Assembly: GCA_013314865.1 (NCBI GenBank)
Contig: JABUEV010000164.1
Span: 1 to 6,102, forward strand
Origin: Bacteroidales bacterium
Lineage (GTDB): Bacteria > Bacteroidota > Bacteroidia > Bacteroidales > VadinHA17
Direction: 5' to 3'
DNA: 6,102 bases
A program made the translations under genes and the position numbers. The notes below the pieces were generated by a model. That model searched no databases, was not told the DNA's origin, and saw only the letters and a program-made list of their open reading frames with translations. Positions 1 to 6,102 of the stretch are shown piece after piece (the first letter of the stretch is position 1; each line of letters begins with the position of its first letter).

Positions 1-354
1 AGTAACCTCCAGTGAGGTGTATCCAACGAACGAGAATACAAGTACTGAATTTGCTGAAGCTACAGAAATAGTATATCTTCCGTCAGCATCTGATATTGCT
101 CCGTTAGTTGTCCCTTTTTCTACAATATTTACTCCCGGCAGGGCCTGGCCTTTATCATCAGTGACACGGCCAGAGATAATTTTTTGCTGATCGTTGTTTT
201 CCTTTAAGCCTGCCTTTTCATCAGGCCTGGATGACACAGCAAAAGTCTGCAAAGATCCTGACAGCAATAAGAAAATAACCGTCAGTCCCAGTACTATCCT
301 TATTTTTTTAAAATACGATAGTAATGAAATAAAATTTGGAAATTGTTTTGCCAT
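1..354 (-). CDS. SusC/RagA-family TonB-linked outer membrane protein, N-terminal part (runs off the left edge)
   Basis: This is the first 118 codons of a SusC-like outer-membrane receptor. Family members are TonB-dependent barrels of about 1000 residues that import ligands delivered by a SusD-type lipoprotein. Residues 1-39 form a signal peptide, with basic residues KK-IR near 16-19, a hydrophobic core at 20-35 and likely cleavage after TFA (39). A linker follows, then the carboxypeptidase-regulatory-like (CarboxypepD_reg-like) domain from about residue 59, with GRVTD, LPGVN, KGTT, DGRY and VLVFSFVGY. From residue 62 to 118 it aligns without gaps to residues 37-93 of the second susC gene, with 32 of 57 identical by my hand count. 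The ATG at 354 is preferred because an ACTAACCTAA word lies 11 bases before it, exactly as in the other susC. An in-frame ATG at 543 is also open but would add 63 non-family-like residues. The plug, barrel and any susD lie outside the window. Confidence 0.93.
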   Translation of the reverse strand, partial: MAKQFPNFISLLSYFKKIRIVLGLTVIFLLLSGSLQTFAVSSRPDEKAGLKENNDQQKIISGRVTDDKGQALPGVNIVEKGTTNGAISDADGRYTISVASANSVLVFSFVGYTSLEVT

Positions 355-365
355 TAAGGTAAATG

Positions 366-375
366 TTAGGTTAGT
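366..375 (-). promoter_or_regulatory. Leader word ACTAACCTAA before the left susC start
   Basis: On the minus strand the 10 bases read ACTAACCTAA and end 11 bases before the ATG at 354. The same 10 bases occur at the same distance before the susC start at 4532. This agreement is seen directly and supports 354 as the true start. The role is inferred: a translation-enhancing leader element, or simply shared ancestry of the two leaders. Bacteroidota often lack a Shine-Dalgarno sequence, and none is seen here. Confidence 0.55.
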
Positions 376-419
376 AAATGCTTTAAGGCTATCAAATAAG
401 AAAGCTGGAATTGATAATT

Positions 420-438
420 GACGTAGCAAGCTTACGTC
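420..438 (-). other. Small perfect hairpin in the putative susC leader
   Basis: A 6-base perfect inverted repeat (GACGTA / TACGTC) encloses a 7-base loop, about 65 bases upstream of the ATG at 354. If transcription starts near 543 it lies inside the 5' leader. No T-tract follows in the direction of transcription, so it does not look like a terminator. A stem this short can arise by chance. Confidence 0.3.
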
Positions 439-550
439 TAATAGAGGTAGGTTTTTCCCATAGGCAGGCAGTTGGTTAAATGATACATTAGTCAGGTCCA
501 GGTAAACGAATATAATAAAAAAAATTAAAAACAGCAAGCTCATTTTGGTG

Positions 551-586
551 CAAAAGTGTCAATTACCATTTATTTTTTTAATCAAA
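551..586 (-). promoter_or_regulatory. Candidate Bacteroidota-type promoter for the left susC gene
   Basis: Read on the minus strand, TTTG (586-583) is followed after 24 bases by CACTTTTG (558-551). This matches the Bacteroidota -7 consensus TAnnTTTG except for its first base. The spacer is longer than the usual 19-21 or so bases, which weakens the call. Transcription would start near 543-545, giving a leader of about 190 bases before the ATG at 354. A GATTAAAAAAA word overlaps the upstream part at 583-573. Confidence 0.4.
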
Positions 587-688
587 ATCTTACATTTGAT
601 AACAATTAGCACACTTAAAATTTGAAATCAAAATCGCCTTTAATGAGCTGTGATATTTTCAAAAACAATATTTTGTCTGTTATCTGAA

Positions 689-3600
689 ATGAAAAGGTCA
701 ATCCCGTTAATTATTTTGCTTTCCCTTGTTTTTTCATGTAAACCTGTAGATAAGGCAATTGAAAATAATGAGTTACTTACTCTGCTGTCACCTTCAGCTA
801 CCAATGTTGATTTTGTGAATCAGCTAACAGAAACCGAGCAGTTTAACATTATCCAGTATCTTTATTTTAATGATGGTGCAGGAGTTGCGGCTGGCGACAT
901 AAATAACGATGGCTTGACTGACCTGTTCTTCACATCAAATCAGAATCCGAACAGACTATATCTTAACAAGGGCAATCTTGTATTTGAGGATATAACCGAT
1001 AAAGCGGGTGTTGCCGGCAGTGGTGACTGGAAAACCGGTGTCACCATGGCTGACGTAAACGGTGATGGATTTCTGGACATATATGTTTGTCAGGTAGGCA
1101 ATTATAAGGTTGTTCACGGGAAAAACCAGCTATTCATAAATAATGGTGACCTTACTTTTACAGAAAAGGCCCATGATTACGGAATTGATTTTCAGGGCTT
1201 CTCGACACAGGCTGCGTTCTTTGACTTTGACCTTGACGGCGACCTTGATATGTATCTTTTAAACCATTCCGTACATACTTCCTATAGTTATGGTGCTGTT
1301 AATCTGCGCCTTGAGCATGACTCTCTTGCAGGTGATATACTGTTCAGAAATGAAGATATTAACGGAAAGCGTTTTTTTAATGACATAACAGAAGAGGCAG
1401 GTATATTTAACAGTCAGATTGGATATGGACTGGGAGTAAATATTTGCGACATTAATAACGATGGCTTTCCGGATATTTATATATCGAATGACTTTCATGA
1501 AGATGATTACCTATATATAAATAATGGTGATGGCACTTTTACAAACAGATTTAAAGAATTTATTCAACATACAACCAGATCATCCATGGGCAATGATGTA
1601 GCTGATTTCAACAACGATGGTCTTCTGGACATAATTGTTCTGGACATGCTTCCGGAAGAGGAAAAGATACGCAAGCAATCAGGAGGAGAGGATGATTATG
1701 AACTATACCTTATAAAACTGGATTTAGGGTACGGCTACCAGTTTGTTCGCAACAACCTTCAGCTCAATCTAGGCGAAGGAATGTTCAGTGAGATTGGCCG
1801 GTTATCCGGAATATATGCCACTGACTGGAGCTGGTCTCCTTTATTCTGCGATGTCAACAATGACGGATTGAAAGATATTTTTATTACCAATGGCATATAC
1901 CGGAGGGCAAATGATTTGGATTACATAAAATTTCTGACAGAGAATGACTTTTTTTCTGCTGAGTACAATAAAGATACGCCTGACAAGGTGCTTTATGAGA
2001 AAATGCCGCTATATCCTTACTATAACTATATCTACAGAAACAACGGAGATCTTACATTCACCAATATGGCTAAAGAATGGGGGATTAATACACGTTCATA
2101 TTCAAATGGATCTGCTTATGCTGATCTTGACAACGATGGGGATTTGGATCTTATAACCAATAACATTAATGAACCCGCCTATATTTATAGAAATAATGCT
2201 AGTGAAAAGCTGAAAAATAATTTCCTGTCAATAGTACTTAAAGGGGAAGGTTTAAATAAAAATGCAATCGGAACTCGTGTTACATTATATTATCAGAGCC
2301 GGATACAAGTCGTTGAATCCTTCCCGACAAGGGGCTTTATGTCGGCAAGTGCAGGCGACCTTCATTTTGGACTTGGCGCTGTTGGTTCGATTGATTCTCT
2401 GGTAGTACGATGGCCTGACCTCTCAGAACAGGTGATAACAAATGTCAGTGCCAACCAGCATATCATTCTGGATATAAAAGAAGGTAAAAAAACTCTCCGG
2501 GATATTTCTGTCGACAAAGAAAAAAAGAAGCTTCTGCTTAAAACTCAAATACCCGGCCTGGAGTTCAGGCATAAGGAAGACCCTTTCCTGGGTTTCAAAC
2601 ATGAGCTTCTTGTTCCCCACAACCTTTCAGCAGAAGGACCGGCACTTGCTGTTGCGGATTTTAACGGTGACGGTAAGGATGATCTGTTTGCAGGGGGTGC
2701 CAAAGGACAGATTTCGGCAATATTCATGCAAAATGAAGATGGTTCATTCAGGCAAGTAAAACTGCCTGAATTAATAATAGACATGGAATCTGAGGACGTT
2801 GATGCGACAGCCTTTGACGCTGATGGAGATGGTGACCAGGATCTGTATATCGTAAGGGGAGGTTCTGAGTCTCTTACAGGTAATCCATTGTTGCAAGACA
2901 AACTGCTTGTTAATGACGGTAAAGGTGGATTTAAAGAGAGCTCAAAGGGATCACTGCCATACTCCGCGTATAATGGTTCATGTGCTCGACCCTGTGACTT
3001 TGACAAAGATGGTGATATGGATCTGTTCGTGGGTTCAAGATCAGTCCCGGCAGCATATGGCTTGTCTGCTAATCAACTTCTTCTGGAAAATGACGGCCAT
3101 GGAAACTTTAAAGATGTGACAGATTCCAGAATGAAAAACCTGACAAGGATTGGAATGGTGACTGATGGATGCTGGACAGATTACGACCAGGATGGAGACC
3201 AGGATCTTATTATTGTTGGTGAGTGGATGAAAGTAACTGTGCTGAGAAATGACAATGGCAGATTCACAGATAAAACCCGCCAGGCAGGGCTATACGATAC
3301 CTCAGGATGGTGGAATTGCATTGAGGCCGCTGATATTGACAATGACGGCGACATGGATTTGATATGCGGCAATTTGGGATTGAATTCCATTTTAAAGGCT
3401 TCTGTAAAAGAACCTGTTGAAATATATATCAAGGATTTTGACAACAATGGCACTATAGAAAATCTGATCTGCTCATACCAGAACGGGATAAGTTATCCTG
3501 TACCCTCATTAGACGAATTAGCCAGCCAGATTCCATATTTGAAAAATAAGTTCCCCAATTATTACGATTTTGGAGGGAAGACAGCAAGAGATATTTTCAG

Positions 3601-4012
3601 TGCAGAAATATTAAAACATTCTGTTAAAAAAGATGCTGTTCTTCTTGAAAGCTGTATTTTTTTGAATAATGGAAAAGGAACTTTCCAAATTTTAAAACTG
3701 CCGATTGAAGCTCAGTTTTCTCCTGTACGCGATATTCTGGTTCATGATCTGGACAAAGACGGGAAGGCCGACCTTGTTCTGGTGGGGAATGACTATACCG
3801 CAAAGCCAACTTATGGCCGGTATGATGCCAGTTATGGGTGGTGTATATTAAACAGGACTCCTGATGGATTTAAAACACTGACTCCGCCTGAAAGTGGTTT
3901 TAAAGTAACTGGAGATGCCAGAAAGGTTCTGACTGTCAACATCCTGAATAAACAATACCTTATAGTCGGTGTTAATGATAAAGACATTCAATTGTTCGAA
4001 TGCTTAAAATGA
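689..4012 (+). CDS. VCBS/FG-GAP repeat lipoprotein with central ASPIC/UnbV domain (CRTAC1-like)
   Basis: This complete gene encodes 1107 residues. A lipoprotein signal peptide is clear: MKR, a hydrophobic run at 5-15 and VFSC with the lipidated cysteine at 17, followed by K and acidic residues, which suggests outer-membrane anchoring. Seven acidic calcium-loop repeats (DxDxDG or DxNxDG) start at residues 70, 122, 179, 254, 306, 388 and 479. An ASPIC/UnbV domain spans about 514-597 (NAIGTRV, FPTRGFMSA, LHFGLG, VVRWPD). Seven more repeats start at 657, 710, 770, 831, 882, 916 and 1020; the one at 916 reads DFDNNG and lacks one acidic position. FG-GAP/VCBS repeats normally build beta-propeller blades for binding partners or glycans; no catalytic residues are evident. 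The open frame extends upstream to a GTG at 650, but ATG 689 is chosen because it places the signal peptide correctly. It appears monocistronic, divergent from one susC and 519 bases from the next. Ligand unknown. Confidence 0.92.
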   Translation: MKRSIPLIILLSLVFSCKPVDKAIENNELLTLLSPSATNVDFVNQLTETEQFNIIQYLYFNDGAGVAAGDINNDGLTDLFFTSNQNPNRLYLNKGNLVFEDITDKAGVAGSGDWKTGVTMADVNGDGFLDIYVCQVGNYKVVHGKNQLFINNGDLTFTEKAHDYGIDFQGFSTQAAFFDFDLDGDLDMYLLNHSVHTSYSYGAVNLRLEHDSLAGDILFRNEDINGKRFFNDITEEAGIFNSQIGYGLGVNICDINNDGFPDIYISNDFHEDDYLYINNGDGTFTNRFKEFIQHTTRSSMGNDVADFNNDGLLDIIVLDMLPEEEKIRKQSGGEDDYELYLIKLDLGYGYQFVRNNLQLNLGEGMFSEIGRLSGIYATDWSWSPLFCDVNNDGLKDIFITNGIYRRANDLDYIKFLTENDFFSAEYNKDTPDKVLYEKMPLYPYYNYIYRNNGDLTFTNMAKEWGINTRSYSNGSAYADLDNDGDLDLITNNINEPAYIYRNNASEKLKNNFLSIVLKGEGLNKNAIGTRVTLYYQSRIQVVESFPTRGFMSASAGDLHFGLGAVGSIDSLVVRWPDLSEQVITNVSANQHIILDIKEGKKTLRDISVDKEKKKLLLKTQIPGLEFRHKEDPFLGFKHELLVPHNLSAEGPALAVADFNGDGKDDLFAGGAKGQISAIFMQNEDGSFRQVKLPELIIDMESEDVDATAFDADGDGDQDLYIVRGGSESLTGNPLLQDKLLVNDGKGGFKESSKGSLPYSAYNGSCARPCDFDKDGDMDLFVGSRSVPAAYGLSANQLLLENDGHGNFKDVTDSRMKNLTRIGMVTDGCWTDYDQDGDQDLIIVGEWMKVTVLRNDNGRFTDKTRQAGLYDTSGWWNCIEAADIDNDGDMDLICGNLGLNSILKASVKEPVEIYIKDFDNNGTIENLICSYQNGISYPVPSLDELASQIPYLKNKFPNYYDFGGKTARDIFSAEILKHSVKKDAVLLESCIFLNNGKGTFQILKLPIEAQFSPVRDILVHDLDKDGKADLVLVGNDYTAKPTYGRYDASYGWCILNRTPDGFKTLTPPESGFKVTGDARKVLTVNILNKQYLIVGVNDKDIQLFECLK

Positions 4013-4035
4013 ACCTTTGCAGTCAGTGCCAGCCG

Positions 4036-4070
4036 GACGACGTTATTATACCCGGAGGCAGAACGTCATC
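4036..4070 (+). terminator. Possible stem-loop terminator after the VCBS lipoprotein gene
   Basis: GACGACGTT (4036-4044) pairs with AACGTCATC (4062-4070), giving a 9-base stem with one C-A mismatch and a 17-base loop, beginning 24 bases after the stop codon. The following TTAATTAAT is only weakly T-rich, so intrinsic termination is uncertain. The position is what one would expect for a transcript end. Confidence 0.35.
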
Positions 4071-4123
4071 TTAATTAATGTCTGATAGAGTTAATGCATG
4101 ATTTTTTAGCAAAATATTCCGGA

Positions 4124-4162
4124 ATAAAATAAACCGGATTAATATCGTTTAGTTTATTTTAT
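4124..4162. repeat. 11-base perfect inverted repeat, AT-rich
   Basis: ATAAAATAAAC (4124-4134) and GTTTATTTTAT (4152-4162) are exact reverse complements separated by 17 bases. The 12-base palindrome at 4115-4126 touches its left arm. It could be a second transcript-end structure or a protein-binding site. Low-complexity AT content makes chance occurrence plausible. Confidence 0.4.
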
Positions 4163-4328
4163 GATGCTCATCCCTGGCAAAAATCATCATTTTCAATTCT
4201 GACCTTTTGTTCTGGTGACTTAAGGTAATATCTGAAGATTTAAAGTCATTCCTGTAAAAGACTTCAAAGGAAAATAACTGATCGAAGTTGATGTTTCATC
4301 TTAAGGAAATTAAAATCCCAGATCCGGA

Positions 4329-4350
4329 GATTAAAAAAAGATTAAAAAAA
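4329..4350 (+). repeat. Tandem duplication of GATTAAAAAAA
   Basis: Two exact head-to-tail copies of an 11-base word occupy 4329-4339 and 4340-4350, 36 bases before the TAnnTTTG box. The same word occurs once on the minus strand at 583-573, upstream of the other susC. A-tracts upstream of promoters can raise transcription, but that role is inferred here. Confidence 0.45.
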
Positions 4351-4386
4351 GTTTATTCAGAGGATAATATTTAATTTTTTTTTTTA

Positions 4387-4394
4387 TACTTTTG
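4387..4394 (+). promoter_or_regulatory. Candidate -7 promoter box (TACTTTTG) of the right susC gene
   Basis: TACTTTTG matches the Bacteroidota -7 consensus TAnnTTTG at every fixed position. No TTTG is seen 19-21 bases upstream, where the sequence is a T-run, so the -33 element is absent or degenerate. Transcription would start near 4400, giving a leader of about 130 bases before the ATG at 4532. Confidence 0.5.
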
Positions 4395-4510
4395 AGTATA
4401 ACCTGAGTTCTGAAAAGAAATAAGATACCTGACCTGATCTATATGCGCCCAATCAACTCTTTATTCGTGTTTTCAATTTAAATATCCACATATTACGATA
4501 ACCATTTTTA

Positions 4511-4520
4511 ACTAACCTAA
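4511..4520 (+). promoter_or_regulatory. Leader word ACTAACCTAA before the right susC start
   Basis: The 10-base word ends 11 bases before the ATG at 4532, with the same sequence and spacing as before the left susC gene. No Shine-Dalgarno sequence lies in this interval. The pairing supports both start calls; its function is not known from the sequence. Confidence 0.55.
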
Positions 4521-4531
4521 TAAACTACATT

Positions 4532-6102
4532 ATGCAGACATTGCAATTTCCCAAATTTTTATGGAGGAGACTATTGTTTTCTCTTTTCCTCTGCAGTTTT
4601 GCAGTGATGTCTTTGTTCGCGCAACAAAGAACGGTACGGGGGGTAGTGACCTCAGAATCAGAAGGTCCTCTCCCGGGCGTGAATGTTGTGGTTAAGGGCA
4701 CCACGACAGGGATGCAGACTGACATTAATGGGCAGTACAGTATTAATGTTCCCGGTCCGGAGGCAGTCCTTGTATTTTCTTTTGTCGGATACACTCCACA
4801 GGAGGTTACTGTTGGCAACCAGACAACTATCAATGTTGAACTTGTTCCTGCAGTCAGCGCACTTGGCGAAATCGTTGTTACAGGTTACAGCCAACAGCGT
4901 AAAAAGGAGATCACCAGTTCAATTGCCAATGTAAAATCGGATGAATTCAACAAAGGATATGTTAGTCGTCCTGAGCAGTTGATTATAGGTAAAGTCGCCG
5001 GTTTGTCGTTAAGCAGACCCGGAGGCAATCCTAATGAAGGCTATAATATACGCCTCAGGGGATTAAGCACAATCGGTGCCAATACTCAGCCATTGATTGT
5101 GGTAGACGGGGTGCTTGGAGCATCTCTTGAAAATGTCGATCCAAACGACATTGAATCCATGAGTGTCCTTAAAGACGGTTCGGCTGCGGCAATTTACGGA
5201 ACCAGGGGGTCCAGCGGTGTAATCATTGTTACCACTAAAAAAGGGAAAAAAGGAACCTCTGTAATTGATTACAATGGTTATGTAACTGCTGAAATGGTAG
5301 CCAAAACAACACCTGTTATGACCGCTGCAGAATGGAGAGCCCTTTCGGCTGAGCTGGAAGCAGGAACAGATTTTGGGGCCAGCACCGACTGGTTCAAGGA
5401 GACTACCCAGACCGCCCTTTCGCATACTCATAACCTTGCCATTTCAGGCGGCTCAGAAAACTCAAGCTACAGGGCATCCATTAATTACCATGATTCAAAA
5501 GGTATTATAATCAATACAGGCCGTAAACAGCTGAACGGAAGAATAAACTTTACACAGAAAGCTCTGAATAACAAACTGACCATGGAAGTCAATGTTGGAG
5601 CAACAGATGTTTCAGCTCAATATGGATTTTCCGATGCATTCAGATATGCTTCAATATACAACCCGACTGCTCCGGTTAGAAGTAATGATGAAGCATACAA
5701 GATATATGACGGATATTTTCAACAGGTGCTTTATGATTATTACAACCCGGTTCAGATACTTGAACAAAACCGGAATGACGGCAGAGACAGACTTTTATTG
5801 TTAGCAGTTAAAGGCACTTACGAGATAGTCAAAGGATTATCTGTGGATGCTTTTTATTCAAGACAGAATAACAACTATCTGAGGGGACAATATTACGACA
5901 AGAACAGTTACTGGGTAGGCATGGACAGGAATGGCCTTGCAAACAGGAATTACAATATCAATACCAATCAACTGTTTGAATCCTCAGTGCGATGGACCGG
6001 TGACGTTGCTCCTTCGGCAAATCTCAATGCAGTTGCAGGATATTCTTACCAGGATTTTATCTACGAAGGCTCATCTGCAAGCGGTGGTGATTTTCTGACT
6101 GA
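4532..6102 (+). CDS. SusC/RagA-family TonB-linked outer membrane protein, N-terminal half (runs off the right edge)
   Basis: These 523 codons stay open to the window end, about half of a usual SusC. Residues 1-30 are a signal peptide (KFLWRR, hydrophobic 14-29, likely cleavage after LFA). Residues 34-105 form a CarboxypepD_reg-like domain (LPGVNVVVKGTT, FSFVGY). A probable TonB box is EIVVTGY at 113-119. The plug domain runs from about 126 to 240 and carries LRGLST, LIVVDGV and the family signature LKDGSAAAIYGTRG at 213-226, followed by GVIIVTTKKG. The rest is the start of the beta barrel, with alternating aromatic strands such as SSYRASINYH. The protein would import a ligand across the outer membrane using TonB energy, normally with a SusD-type lipoprotein encoded next; that gene is beyond the edge. 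The start is supported by the signal peptide and the leader word at 4511. No substrate can be read from the sequence. Confidence 0.96.
   Translation, partial: MQTLQFPKFLWRRLLFSLFLCSFAVMSLFAQQRTVRGVVTSESEGPLPGVNVVVKGTTTGMQTDINGQYSINVPGPEAVLVFSFVGYTPQEVTVGNQTTINVELVPAVSALGEIVVTGYSQQRKKEITSSIANVKSDEFNKGYVSRPEQLIIGKVAGLSLSRPGGNPNEGYNIRLRGLSTIGANTQPLIVVDGVLGASLENVDPNDIESMSVLKDGSAAAIYGTRGSSGVIIVTTKKGKKGTSVIDYNGYVTAEMVAKTTPVMTAAEWRALSAELEAGTDFGASTDWFKETTQTALSHTHNLAISGGSENSSYRASINYHDSKGIIINTGRKQLNGRINFTQKALNNKLTMEVNVGATDVSAQYGFSDAFRYASIYNPTAPVRSNDEAYKIYDGYFQQVLYDYYNPVQILEQNRNDGRDRLLLLAVKGTYEIVKGLSVDAFYSRQNNNYLRGQYYDKNSYWVGMDRNGLANRNYNINTNQLFESSVRWTGDVAPSANLNAVAGYSYQDFIYEGSSASGGDFLT

Larger units (their letters stand above)
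355..688. other. Divergent intergenic region between susC-like gene and VCBS lipoprotein gene
   Basis: These 334 AT-rich bases separate two divergently transcribed genes, so both promoters should lie here. For the minus-strand susC I see a TAnnTTTG-like box, a small hairpin in the probable leader and the ACTAACCTAA word before the start. For the plus-strand lipoprotein gene the only candidate is ATATTTTG at 668-675, a poor match without a TTTG partner at a sensible distance, so its promoter is not resolved. No convincing coding sequence is present. Confidence 0.7.
4013..4531. other. Long AT-rich intergenic region: hairpins, tandem repeat, susC promoter and leader
   Basis: These 519 bases hold no convincing gene. 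In order they contain an imperfect stem-loop just after the lipoprotein stop, a 12-base palindrome (TATTCCGGAATA, 4115-4126), an 11-base AT-rich inverted repeat, a tandem 11-base duplication, a run of 11 T (4375-4385), a TAnnTTTG box and a leader of about 130 bases ending in ACTAACCTAA. The length and separate promoter suggest that the lipoprotein gene and the downstream susC are separate transcription units. A 27-codon frame at 4291-4374 is noted but not called. Confidence 0.7.

Noticed and set aside
194..421. 75-codon plus-strand frame over the left susC signal peptide and leader
   Set aside because: It is antisense to a well-supported signal peptide and CarboxypepD_reg-like domain, begins inside that gene, and its translation resembles no family.
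668..675. ATATTTTG as -7 box for the VCBS gene
   Set aside because: It lacks the TA of TAnnTTTG, has no TTTG partner at a plausible distance, and would leave only a few bases of leader.
650..688. GTG start adding 13 residues to the VCBS lipoprotein
   Set aside because: It would bury the classic MKR lipoprotein signal peptide behind an extra hydrophobic stretch. ATG 689 places the cysteine at residue 17, as expected.
2545..3006. 153-codon minus-strand frame inside the VCBS gene
   Set aside because: Its serine/proline-rich translation is the antisense shadow of acidic DGDGD repeats. The plus-strand frame is continuous and domain-rich across it.
3181..3453. 90-codon minus-strand frame inside the VCBS gene
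   Set aside because: It is again antisense to the calcium-loop repeats and has no recognisable domain.
4291..4374. 27-codon plus-strand frame (MFHLKEIKIPDPEIKKRLKK...) in the long spacer
   Set aside because: The lysine-rich composition comes from the A-tract tandem repeat. There is no initiation signal or family match, and it ends just before the susC promoter box. Conservation in relatives would be needed to revive it.
4525..4894. Overlapping minus-strand frames of 102 and 78 codons near the right susC start
   Set aside because: They oppose the signal peptide and CarboxypepD_reg-like domain of the right susC and have no family resemblance.
5063..5431. 122-codon minus-strand frame inside the right susC gene
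   Set aside because: It is antisense to the plug domain and its LKDGSAAAIYGTRG signature, so it is a shadow frame.

Overview
The window looks like part of a Bacteroidota chromosome. The evidence is two SusC/RagA-type TonB-linked outer-membrane receptor genes, a very large VCBS/FG-GAP repeat lipoprotein with an ASPIC/UnbV domain, no Shine-Dalgarno sequences before the starts, and a promoter-like TAnnTTTG box. The DNA is moderately AT-rich, with strongly AT-rich spacers. I cannot name the genus.

Layout. Bases 1-354 (minus strand) hold the first 118 codons of one susC-like gene that runs off the left edge. Bases 355-688 are a divergent intergenic region with a probable leader and promoter for that gene. 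Bases 689-4012 (plus strand) are one complete gene for a predicted surface lipoprotein of 1107 residues. It has seven acidic DxDxDG calcium-loop repeats, an ASPIC/UnbV domain, and then seven more repeats. Bases 4013-4531 are a 519-base AT-rich spacer with inverted repeats, an 11-base tandem duplication, a good TAnnTTTG box and a leader of roughly 130 bases. Bases 4532-6102 (plus strand) hold the first 523 codons of a second susC-like gene, open to the right edge.

How the genes may work together (inference). SusC-type proteins are TonB-driven outer-membrane channels that import glycans, peptides or other large ligands, normally with a SusD-type lipoprotein encoded just downstream. Here the 3' ends of both susC genes lie outside the window, so their SusD partners cannot be seen. 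The VCBS lipoprotein is probably anchored in the outer membrane near such a complex, as this family often is in polysaccharide-utilisation-like loci, but its ligand is unknown. No degradative enzyme, sigma/anti-sigma pair or other regulator is present to indicate a substrate.

The most notable non-coding observation is that both susC genes carry the same 10-base word, ACTAACCTAA, exactly 11 bases before their start codons on opposite strands. Upstream of it, both also carry an ACTTTTG box and a GATTAAAAAAA word in the same order. I see no RNA genes, CRISPR arrays, insertion sequences or defence systems. Apart from the leader elements, this is a recognisable Bacteroidota nutrient-uptake locus rather than a new system.
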